Assembly: GCA_004555425.1 (NCBI GenBank)
Contig: SFID01000118.1
Span: forward strand, 1-8,762
Source of the DNA: Bacteroidales bacterium
GTDB taxonomy: Bacteria > Bacteroidota > Bacteroidia > Bacteroidales > Bacteroidaceae
DNA: 8,762 nucleotides
Reading direction: 5' to 3'
A program made the translations under genes and the position numbers. Each line of letters opens with the position of its first letter. Positions within the stretch are counted from its first letter, which is position 1. Shown here piece after piece: positions 1 through 4,170 of the stretch. The notes beneath the pieces are model-generated. The model saw only the letters and a program-made list of their open reading frames with translations, did no database searches and was not told the DNA's origin.

Positions 1-25
1 AAATACGAACAGATTGCAACGGCAT
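1..25 (-). CDS. 5' end of a third gene in the minus-strand operon (partial)
   Basis: An ATG at 25-23 (complement) begins a frame M-P-L-Q-S-V-R-I that runs off the left edge. It starts two bases after the TAG stop of the 119-residue gene. A good Shine-Dalgarno-like GAGGAGG (complement of 33-39) sits seven bases upstream, inside the end of that gene. The tight spacing and the ribosome site suggest a co-transcribed gene. Eight codons are too few to say anything about function. Confidence 0.45.
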
Positions 26-27
26 GG

Positions 28-387
28 CTATTCCTCCTCTGCGTTGATGGTTAGGGACTTGTCGAGGGTGTCTCGGTCGGCTTGCAGTTTCTCGGCTGCT
101 TTCGCCTCGGTGATGCAGGCGACGAGGAACTCTGTCTCTTCGCTGATGTCGCGAGCGATGTCGTCTAACGCGCCGCTTTCGATAACCGGCAGGGGCAGTT
201 TGATTTTGACGAAGAGGGACTGCTGGGAGACCTCTATTTTGCCGTGCTCGGTGACGAAGGAGGCCACTTTGGACTTGCCTTTGCCCTCCTCGGGGTAGAT
301 GGTGATTACTTGACGGAGTTGCCCGTCGTTGTTTTCCGTCATGCGGATTGCGCCACGATAGCGCTTGCCTAAAACTAAGTTTGCCAT
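28..387 (-). CDS. Hypothetical protein, 119 aa, acidic C-terminus
   Basis: I do not recognise this family. The frame stays open further upstream, but the extension (to 582) runs through C-rich palindromes and overlaps the end of the DUF3127 gene. I therefore place the start at the ATG at 387 (MANLVLGKRY). The first ~75 residues alternate charged and hydrophobic stretches, suggesting a small beta-rich domain. The last ~45 residues are helical, with many Glu, Asp and Ala, and end in an acidic EEE tail. There is no signal peptide or membrane segment. It follows the DUF3127 gene after a 59-base gap and precedes another start by two bases, so it is probably one operon. Proximity to an SSB-like protein makes a nucleic-acid-linked role possible, but nothing in the residues shows it. 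Confidence 0.7.
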   Translation of the reverse strand: MANLVLGKRYRGAIRMTENNDGQLRQVITIYPEEGKGKSKVASFVTEHGKIEVSQQSLFVKIKLPLPVIESGALDDIARDISEETEFLVACITEAKAAEKLQADRDTLDKSLTINAEEE

Positions 388-407
388 AGTGAAGGGACTC
401 TCCCTAA

Positions 408-426
408 CCCTCCCTACAAGGGAGGG
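408..426. repeat. C-rich palindromic repeat between two minus-strand genes
   Basis: CCCTCCCT (408-415), loop ACA, AGGGAGGG (419-426): a perfect 8-bp stem. It is preceded by CTCTCCCTAAC, matching the lead-in of the other C-rich repeats here. It lies 21 bases upstream of the ATG of the 119-residue gene, so in the operon mRNA it would fold just before that start. There is no T-run after it on the minus strand, so it does not look like a terminator. Confidence 0.7.
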
Positions 427-446
427 AATAGGTTGATTTGTTTTAA

Positions 447-827
447 TTATACAATAGTAATTTTCTTTTCTCCCTCCCTCCGGGGTCCCCGAAAATCTCT
501 GATTTTTGGGGTGGTCTTGTAGGGAGGGACGGGGTGGGTCCAACATGCGTCGATTCGCCAAGCGTGGCAGGAGGTGAACCATTTGCCGGATGCCTTCGAC
601 TGATTGACGCGGGGTTCGAAGAAGACGCGTACCTTGGTGCCCTCGGTGAGGCTGAAGTTACGAGCGGCGTCGCCTTTGAGTGTGGCGCAGATACCTTTGG
701 GGAACTCCTCCTGCGTTTGGACTACGATGTCGCGGAAACATTGAATGGATGCCTGATTGTTGGGCTGCGTGGAGCCCTGTTTCTCTTCTAAGTTGCTCAC
801 GGCAACGATAATTCCTACAAATTCCAT
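447..827 (-). CDS. DUF3127 family protein, SSB-like OB fold, with repeat-encoded C-terminal tail
   Basis: The 126-residue protein reads as DUF3127, a Bacteroidetes family predicted to adopt an OB-like fold resembling single-stranded DNA-binding proteins. Visible family marks are the start MEFVGIIVAV (a first strand), a central VVQTQEEFPKGICATLKGD segment, and GKWFTSCHAWRID near residues 81-93, which matches the usual G-[KR]-W-[FY]-x-x-x-x-A-W motif. The recognisable domain ends near residue 94. Residues 100-126 (V-P-P-Y-K-T-T-P...) are encoded by a long C-rich palindrome and give a basic, proline- and arginine-rich tail that I do not regard as family-typical. Such proteins are often found in conjugative or phage-like contexts. 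No Shine-Dalgarno sequence is seen before the ATG. The promoter is at 891-898, with candidate operators just upstream. The family call is good; the DNA-binding role is inferred. Confidence 0.75.
   Translation of the reverse strand: MEFVGIIVAVSNLEEKQGSTQPNNQASIQCFRDIVVQTQEEFPKGICATLKGDAARNFSLTEGTKVRVFFEPRVNQSKASGKWFTSCHAWRIDACWTHPVPPYKTTPKIRDFRGPRREGEKKITIV
471..529. repeat. Nested 59-bp palindrome overlapping the 3' end of the DUF3127 gene
   Basis: Outer arms TCCCTCCCT (471-479) and AGGGAGGGA (521-529) are perfect. Inner arms CCCCGAAAATC (487-497) and GATTTTTGGGG (501-511) pair with one G-T position around a TCT loop. The element lies within the coding frame and supplies the last ~27 codons. 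Its outer arms resemble the palindrome at 408-426, suggesting one dispersed repeat family (REP- or MITE-like). No target-site duplication was found by eye. Confidence 0.75.
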
Positions 828-890
828 AATTTTGAGTTTGATTTTGGTTAATTACTTGTTTGCAATTTCAGCGCGCTTTGAAATTCGGTG

Positions 891-898
891 CAAAGGTA
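891..898 (-). promoter_or_regulatory. Bacteroidetes -7 box for the DUF3127 operon
   Basis: The complement reads TACCTTTG followed by CA, the Bacteroidetes -7 consensus TAnnTTTG. It lies 63 bases upstream of the DUF3127 ATG. Unlike the other promoters here, there is no TTTG 19-21 bases further upstream; the nearest (complement of 925-928) is 26 bases away. The first operator-like dyad covers the -33 zone instead, which suggests regulated initiation. Confidence 0.6.
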
Positions 899-920
899 CG
901 GCTTTTGCACGGGAAAGAAG

Positions 921-957
921 CGTACAAAATATACGAAAAAATCGTACAAAATGTACG
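921..957. promoter_or_regulatory. Two tandem operator-like dyads, CGTACA-N3-TGTACG
   Basis: Dyad 2 at 943-957 is perfect: CGTACA AAA TGTACG. Dyad 1 at 921-935 is the same with one mismatch (CGTACA AAA TATACG). Their centres are 22 bp apart, about two helical turns, so two dimers would sit on the same face of the DNA. They lie directly upstream of the minus-strand -7 box (891-898) and over its -33 zone, as expected for a repressor or activator site. The regulator is not identifiable here. Confidence 0.6.
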
Positions 958-973
958 AAAATGCACTTGGATA

Positions 974-1000
974 ACATTTGCTACATTTGCAACATTTGCT
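974..1000 (+). repeat. 9-mer cluster 1: three tandem ACATTTGCW units
   Basis: ACATTTGCT is repeated head-to-tail with a strict 9-bp period at 974-982 (ending in T), 983-991 (ending in A) and 992-1000, with a partial fourth copy ACAT to 1004. The same unit recurs inverted at 1214-1240 and direct at 1295-1321, so this looks like an iteron or multi-copy protein-binding array. Confidence 0.7.
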
Positions 1001-1035
1001 ACATAGAAAATGAGTAACCCCTCCCCCACATATTA

Positions 1036-1064
1036 AATTATTATATATATAATATATAATAATT
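1036..1064. repeat. Perfect 29-bp all-A/T palindrome
   Basis: AATTATTATATAT (1036-1048), spacer ATA, ATATATAATAATT (1052-1064): 13-bp perfect arms made only of A and T. It lies between 9-mer clusters 1 and 2. It would melt easily, which would suit a DNA-unwinding element, but an A/T-rich spacer with chance symmetry is also possible. Confidence 0.6.
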
Positions 1065-1070
1065 AGAATA

Positions 1071-1086
1071 ACCCCTCTAACTCCCC
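1071..1086. repeat. Partial C-rich repeat (left half)
   Basis: ACCCCTCTAACTCCCC matches the left half of the fuller element at 1390-1419 but lacks a G-rich partner arm. A still more degenerate copy (CCCCTCCCCC) lies at 1018-1027. These look like decayed members of the same C-rich family. Confidence 0.5.
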
Positions 1087-1114
1087 AAATTTAATACTTT
1101 TTAACGAAAAAATG

Positions 1115-1146
1115 GGGGTACTTTTTGCGAAAAGTACCCCGTTTTT
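1115..1146. terminator. Bidirectional rho-independent terminator
   Basis: GGGGTACTTTT (1115-1125), loop TGCG, AAAAGTACCCC (1130-1140): a perfect 11-bp stem. On the plus strand it is followed by GTTTTTG. On the minus strand it is followed by CATTTTTTCG, so both directions end in a U-run. It sits between two diverging genes, so neither visible gene transcribes through it. It may serve unannotated short transcripts on either side. Confidence 0.65.
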
Positions 1147-1213
1147 GAACCACCTTGACCCTTTTTAGGTCTTTATAAGGACTTTATGGTAGTAAATTAC
1201 TAAATTGCAGTGT

Positions 1214-1240
1214 AGCAAATGAAGCAAGTGTAGCAAATGT
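1214..1240 (-). repeat. 9-mer cluster 2: three inverted units
   Basis: AGCAAATGA (1214-1222), AGCAAGTGT (1223-1231) and AGCAAATGT (1232-1240). Read on the complement these are ACATTTGCT, ACACTTGCT and TCATTTGCT, with the same 9-bp period as cluster 1 but opposite orientation. Cluster 3 lies 54 bases downstream in direct orientation, so clusters 2 and 3 could pair as a large imperfect hairpin. Confidence 0.7.
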
Positions 1241-1250
1241 AAGACCCAGA

Positions 1251-1290
1251 CCCTCTAAATCTCCCCAAAACTCACCCCCGAAAAGGGAGA
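1251..1290. repeat. Degenerate C-rich palindromic repeat
   Basis: CCCTCTAAATCTCCCC begins the element, and GGGAGA (1285-1290) pairs with TCTCCC (1260-1265). It has the layout of the element at 1390-1419 with a longer, C-rich loop, suggesting a diverged copy. Confidence 0.55.
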
Positions 1291-1294
1291 CTTT

Positions 1295-1321
1295 TCATTT
1301 GCTACATTTGCTTCAAATGCT
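1295..1321 (+). repeat. 9-mer cluster 3: three tandem units
   Basis: TCATTTGCT (1295-1303), ACATTTGCT (1304-1312) and TCAAATGCT (1313-1321), again exactly 9 bp apart. The cluster ends 20 bases before the -33 box of the promoter for the 129-residue gene, a position from which a bound protein could affect that promoter. Confidence 0.7.
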
Positions 1322-1341
1322 ACAATAATATTTAGTATTCA

Positions 1342-1373
1342 TTTGCATATTTGAAAAAAAAGTTGTACCTTTG
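1342..1373 (+). promoter_or_regulatory. Bacteroidetes promoter for the 129-aa gene
   Basis: TTTG at 1342-1345, a 20-base spacer, then TACCTTTG at 1366-1373 followed by CAG. This matches the sigma-ABfr -33/-7 pattern well. The expected start of transcription just downstream leaves a 5' leader of about 75 bases containing the 1401-1419 hairpin. Confidence 0.75.
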
Positions 1374-1389
1374 CAGCGCAAAAAAAAGG

Positions 1390-1419
1390 ACCCCCTCTAT
1401 CTCCCCCTTAAAGGGGGAG
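1390..1419. repeat. C-rich palindromic repeat in the 5' leader
   Basis: Best-preserved member of the C-rich family: ACCCCCTCTAT, then CTCCCCCTT (1401-1409), a single A, and AAGGGGGAG (1411-1419), a perfect 9-bp stem. It lies between the promoter and the ATG at 1454, so it should fold in the mRNA leader. No U-run follows. Confidence 0.7.
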
Positions 1420-1453
1420 TATTCAAATAACAAATATAAAAGTATCAAACACT

Positions 1454-1843
1454 ATGTTAGACATTAACTCACAAATCACCCCCCCCTCACCCTGCAAAGA
1501 ACTGAAAATCAGCAGTTTACAACTCGCCGAAATGTTGCGTATCGCCGCCGACCTTTTGGAGCAGCAGACGGCGCAAACAGCCAAGTCCAAACCATTTTTT
1601 CCGACCAACGACTATCGGCGCATCTATATAGAGATAGAGGCGCATCGCATGGCAGGGCGTGCTTTTCCCGCGCCCTACAAGACCTACGCGGAGTTAGCCG
1701 AACTGCTGACTGCTGAGGTAGGATGGTTCGTGGATGAAAATAATTTACAACATAATTTTAGCCGTTTTACGAAGACGCAAAGTTTGAGAGCGGATGTACT
1801 ACGCAGGTTGGCGCAAATTCGTTGCATGGGTGGCTTGATTTAA
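1454..1843 (+). CDS. Hypothetical protein, 129 aa
   Basis: Unrecognised. The ATG at 1454 follows a strong promoter and a ~75-base leader; no Shine-Dalgarno sequence is present. Residues 1-15 are polar and proline-rich. Residues ~18-42 (LKISSLQLAEMLRIAADLL...) form a probable amphipathic helix. Residues ~48-65 carry FPTNDYRRIYIEIEAHRMAG, and residues ~75-115 (TYAELAELL, then VDENNLQHNFSRF) read like a helical bundle that could be a winged-helix or HTH-type fold, though no confident HTH is seen. There is no signal peptide or membrane segment. It diverges from the DUF3127 operon across the repeat-dense region, so it could be a regulator or initiator acting there; this is position-based inference only. 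Confidence 0.65.
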   Translation: MLDINSQITPPSPCKELKISSLQLAEMLRIAADLLEQQTAQTAKSKPFFPTNDYRRIYIEIEAHRMAGRAFPAPYKTYAELAELLTAEVGWFVDENNLQHNFSRFTKTQSLRADVLRRLAQIRCMGGLI

Positions 1844-1855
1844 TCGGTCGTTTTA

Positions 1856-1881
1856 CCGTCTTTTTGCCGTCTTTTTGCCGT
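1856..1881 (+). repeat. Short tandem repeat downstream of the 129-aa gene
   Basis: CCGTCTTTTTG occurs twice in tandem (1856-1866, 1867-1877) followed by CCGT. The first T-run follows a small stem CGGT (1846-1849 region) with ACCG, so this may be a weak terminator for the 129-residue gene. The rest of the gap to ispG (to about 2030) shows only a 6-bp inverted repeat, GACTTG/CAAGTC, at 1897-1915. Confidence 0.35.
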
Positions 1882-2032
1882 AATTAACCGCTAATGGACT
1901 TGGCAGGTACAAGTCGGAACAGCGCGACGGGAGATTGTCGGAGATGAGGATTGGGGCAGGAGGGGAAGAGGCAGGAAAGCCGTTTTTTGTGTCGCCTTGT
2001 GGTACGAAATTAGGAGAAAAAACAAGCAGGGC

Positions 2033-2063
2033 TTGCATATGTCGAAAAAAAGCAGTAATTTTG
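2033..2063 (+). promoter_or_regulatory. Bacteroidetes promoter for ispG
   Basis: TTG at 2033-2035, a 20-base spacer, then TAATTTTG at 2056-2063 followed by CAG. It lies 28 bases upstream of the ispG ATG, so the leader is short. Confidence 0.75.
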
Positions 2064-2091
2064 CAGCGGGAAAGAGTACCCTATTTATCCA

Positions 2092-3531
2092 ATGAATATA
2101 CAACCAACATACCACCGTCGGAAGACCCACCGCGTGCGGGTGGGCGAGTTGCTCATCGGCAGCGATTACCCTATTCGTTTGCAGACCATGGCGAACACCT
2201 CTACCAACGACATTGAAGGCTCTGTGGCTCAGGCGCTGCGGTGCGCAGAAGCCGGTGCGGAGTTGGTGCGCTTCACCACGCAAGGGCTGCGGGAGGTGGA
2301 GTCGCTGGGGAAAATCAGGGAGGATTTACGAAGTACGATTAACGATTTACGATTGGCAAGCGACGATTTACGATTGGGGGCTGCGTGCTTGCCTCTGGTG
2401 GCAGATGTGCATTTTCAGGCGGATGTGGCAGATGCGGCGGCGCAGGTGGTGGAGAAAGTGCGTATCAACCCCGGGAACTACATTGACCCTGCGCGGAAAT
2501 TCAAGCATATCGACTACACGGATGAGGAGTATCAGGCAGAGTTGGAGCGTCTGGACGCGCGTTTCTGTAGGCTGCTCAAGATATGCAAGGCGCACGGCAC
2601 TGCACTGCGCCTCGGCGTGAACCACGGCAGCCTGAGCGACCGCATCATGTCGCGCTACGGGGATACGCCGGCGGGGATGGTGGAGAGCGTGATGGAGTTT
2701 CTGCGCGTGGCAGTGCGCGAGGCGTTCATGGATATTGTGATTTCGGTGAAGGCGAGCAACACGCGTGTGATGGTGGATACCATGCGCCTGCTGGTGAAGG
2801 AGATGGACAAGGAGGGCATGACCTTCCCGCTGCACTTGGGCGTTACGGAGGCAGGCGAAGGCGAGGACGGGCGTATCAAGTCGGCAGTGGGCATCGGTGC
2901 TTTGCTGGGAGACGGGATAGGCGATACCATCCGCGTGAGCCTGAGCGAGGCGCCGGAGCGCGAGATACCCGTGGCGCGGGCGCTGCGCGATTACTTCGCC
3001 GACCCGCAGTCGATACGCTATCAGGAGGATAAAGTCCGGCTGCGGGTGGATGGGAAGACGGCGGTGTATGCGTCTTCGCAAGCCGACTGGGGGCTGATGC
3101 AGTTGCAAGCCGCCGCGGAGTGCGGACGGGTGCTGTGGGACGAGGGATGCACGGAGTTGGTGCTGGAGAACCCGCATTTCACGGCAGAGCAGTTGGAGCA
3201 GTTGGCGAAAGATATCCTGCAAGCCGCGCGGATACGGATGTACAAGACGGAGTATATCTCCTGCCCGGGCTGCGGCAGGACGCTGTTTGACCTCGAGAAA
3301 ACCATCGCGGAGGTGAAAGCCGCGACGGCGCACCTGAAGGGGCTGAAGATAGGTATCATGGGGTGTATCGTGAATGGTCCCGGGGAGATGGCGGACGCCG
3401 ACTACGGGTATGTGGGGGCAGGACGCGAGCGCATCAGCCTGTATCGGGGGAAGGAGTGCGTGATGAAGAACATCCCGCAGGAAGAGGCTGTGGAGCGGCT
3501 GCTGAGACTGATTGAGGGGGATAAGGACTAA
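2092..3531 (+). CDS. ispG: (E)-4-hydroxy-3-methylbut-2-enyl-diphosphate synthase (IspG/GcpE)
   Basis: A [4Fe-4S] enzyme of the MEP isoprenoid pathway that reductively opens methylerythritol cyclodiphosphate to HMBPP in the cytoplasm. The N-terminal TIM barrel (~1-300) shows QTMANTSTND, PLVADVHF, KVRINPGNY, GVNHGSLSDRIMSRYGDTP and HLGVTEAGEGEDGRIKSAVGIG. The C-terminal domain carries the cluster ligands Cys391, Cys394 (SCPGCGR), Cys425 (MGCIVNGPGE) and Glu432. The linker at residues ~303-385 is the extra insert typical of Bacteroidetes, chlamydial and plant enzymes. It is much shorter here, so the protein is 479 residues instead of roughly 600 as I recall for Bacteroides. Residues 78-96 are an in-frame 7-bp repeat tract (DLR every seven residues). 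The promoter at 2033-2063 supports the ATG at 2092. All catalytic residues are present, so it is probably functional. Confidence 0.95.
   Translation: MNIQPTYHRRKTHRVRVGELLIGSDYPIRLQTMANTSTNDIEGSVAQALRCAEAGAELVRFTTQGLREVESLGKIREDLRSTINDLRLASDDLRLGAACLPLVADVHFQADVADAAAQVVEKVRINPGNYIDPARKFKHIDYTDEEYQAELERLDARFCRLLKICKAHGTALRLGVNHGSLSDRIMSRYGDTPAGMVESVMEFLRVAVREAFMDIVISVKASNTRVMVDTMRLLVKEMDKEGMTFPLHLGVTEAGEGEDGRIKSAVGIGALLGDGIGDTIRVSLSEAPEREIPVARALRDYFADPQSIRYQEDKVRLRVDGKTAVYASSQADWGLMQLQAAAECGRVLWDEGCTELVLENPHFTAEQLEQLAKDILQAARIRMYKTEYISCPGCGRTLFDLEKTIAEVKAATAHLKGLKIGIMGCIVNGPGEMADADYGYVGAGRERISLYRGKECVMKNIPQEEAVERLLRLIEGDKD
2323..2378 (+). repeat. In-frame heptamer tract inside ispG
   Basis: Eight consecutive 7-bp units: GATTTAC, GAAGTAC, GATTAAC, GATTTAC, GATTGGC, AAGCGAC, GATTTAC, GATTGGG. 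Three units make 21 bp, so the peptide repeats every seven residues: DLR at 78-80, 85-87 and 92-94. It lies between the second helix and the PLVADVHF strand of the barrel, where family members have a short loop. Confidence 0.75.
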
Positions 3532-3583
3532 GGCGGAATTTTGCAAAGCGGAGTGCGCAAATAGCAGGTTTTTTGAAAAAGAA

Positions 3584-3615
3584 TTTGCATAATTGTAGAT
3601 TTTTTCGTAATTTTG
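3584..3615 (+). promoter_or_regulatory. Bacteroidetes promoter for the higBA-like pair
   Basis: TTTG at 3584-3587, a 20-base spacer, then TAATTTTG at 3608-3615 followed by CAG. The toxin ATG is 28 bases downstream. No clear operator palindrome overlaps the promoter, which fits an antitoxin without a DNA-binding domain. Confidence 0.75.
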
Positions 3616-3643
3616 CAGCGGAAATTAAAATTCGGCGTATTGT

Positions 3644-3940
3644 ATGCGTATCGTTGCTAAAAGTACATTAATAGCATATTATCAAAAGCACCCCCAAGCA
3701 AAACTTCCCTTAGAGGAATGGTATGCCAAAGCCAGTCAAGCCGAGTGGGATAATTTTGCGGACATGCGAAACACTTTTGCAACCGTTTCGCAAGTAGGTA
3801 ACCAACACTATGTATTTAACATCAAAGGAAATGACTATCGGTTAGTAGTGGTCGTACTCTTTACTCCGAAAACGATATACATCCGTTTTGTGGGAACACA
3901 CGCTGAATATGATAGAATAACCAACATTAACACCTTATAA
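3644..3940 (+). CDS. higB: HigB-type mRNA interferase toxin
   Basis: A 98-residue protein of the HigB_toxin family (RelE superfamily), which cleaves mRNA on the ribosome and slows growth when its antitoxin is lost. Family marks are visible in order: AEWDNFADMRNTF (about 33-45), VFNIKGNDYRL (57-67, the conserved N-I-x-G-N-x-Y-R-L core), and FVGTHAEYDRI (THAEYD at 85-90). Length is normal for the family and no frame damage is seen. The gene has its own promoter and is followed two bases later by the antitoxin-like gene. Toxin-first order is usual for higBA. Whether this copy is active cannot be told from sequence. Confidence 0.9.
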   Translation: MRIVAKSTLIAYYQKHPQAKLPLEEWYAKASQAEWDNFADMRNTFATVSQVGNQHYVFNIKGNDYRLVVVVLFTPKTIYIRFVGTHAEYDRITNINTL

Positions 3941-3942
3941 CT

Positions 3943-4137
3943 ATGACAACTATTACAACAGAAAGAGCATATCGCGCGGCACTGAAGCGGATAGACGCTT
4001 TGTTACCATTGGTGGACGATGAGCATTACTCATTGGAAGACCCGAATGTGCGCGAATTAGAGGAAATCACCTCAGCAATAGAAGCCTATGAAGCCATCCA
4101 TTATCCTATCCAAATACCCGACATGGCGATGGCATGA
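3943..4137 (+). CDS. higA: HigA-type antitoxin, N-terminal domain only (no HTH)
   Basis: The 64-residue product matches the N-terminal region of HigA antitoxins that accompany this toxin family: an early Y-x-x-A-L-x-R-I-D helix (residues ~9-18), an ELEEI-type helix (~38-44) and AYEAIHYPI (48-56). In the usual ~110-140 residue protein this precedes an XRE-type helix-turn-helix. Here TGA follows IPDMAMA, and only 33 bases remain before pfp, so there is no room for a displaced HTH remnant. The toxin-binding part may still neutralise HigB, but DNA binding and autorepression should be lost. Codons after the TGA stay in frame with pfp, which I take as chance. It could be a natural HTH-less antitoxin or a deletion product. 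Confidence 0.8.
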   Translation: MTTITTERAYRAALKRIDALLPLVDDEHYSLEDPNVRELEEITSAIEAYEAIHYPIQIPDMAMA

Positions 4138-4170
4138 GGCATTCATCGAACTATTAAACATTATACAGAT

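Larger units (their letters stand above)
829..1453. other. Divergent intergenic control region, repeat-dense, no credible gene
   Basis: These 625 bases separate the minus-strand DUF3127 operon from the plus-strand 129-residue gene. No credible coding frame is present; a plus-strand frame at 757-1017 is only a translation of the repeats. From left to right the region holds the minus promoter, two dyads, a 9-mer cluster, an A/T palindrome, C-rich repeats, a bidirectional terminator, an inverted 9-mer cluster, another C-rich hairpin, a third 9-mer cluster, the plus promoter and a 5'-UTR hairpin. This is much more structure than two ordinary promoters need. Confidence 0.8.

Noticed and set aside
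408..426. Rho-independent terminator within the minus operon
   Set aside because: The stem is good but no U-run follows on either strand.
388..582. Upstream extension of the 119-aa protein
   Set aside because: The extension translates C-rich palindromes and overlaps the DUF3127 gene; the ATG at 387 is the natural start.
757..1017. Plus-strand frame with repeating N-I-C-Y-I-C peptides
   Set aside because: The peptide repeats are only the 9-bp repeats read in frame; the frame overlaps the DUF3127 gene and its promoter.
974..1321. CRISPR array
   Set aside because: Units are 9 bp with no spacers, orientation is mixed and no cas gene is seen.
1935..2216. Plus-strand frame overlapping the start of ispG
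   Set aside because: It runs across the ispG promoter and into ispG in another frame, with no family resemblance.
2368..3546. Long minus-strand open frame opposite ispG
   Set aside because: It is the antisense shadow of a clear ispG coding sequence; the product is His/Arg/Leu-rich with no recognisable domain.
3532..3583. Terminator after ispG
   Set aside because: No stem with a T-run was found; only a short T-run at 3569-3574 is present.
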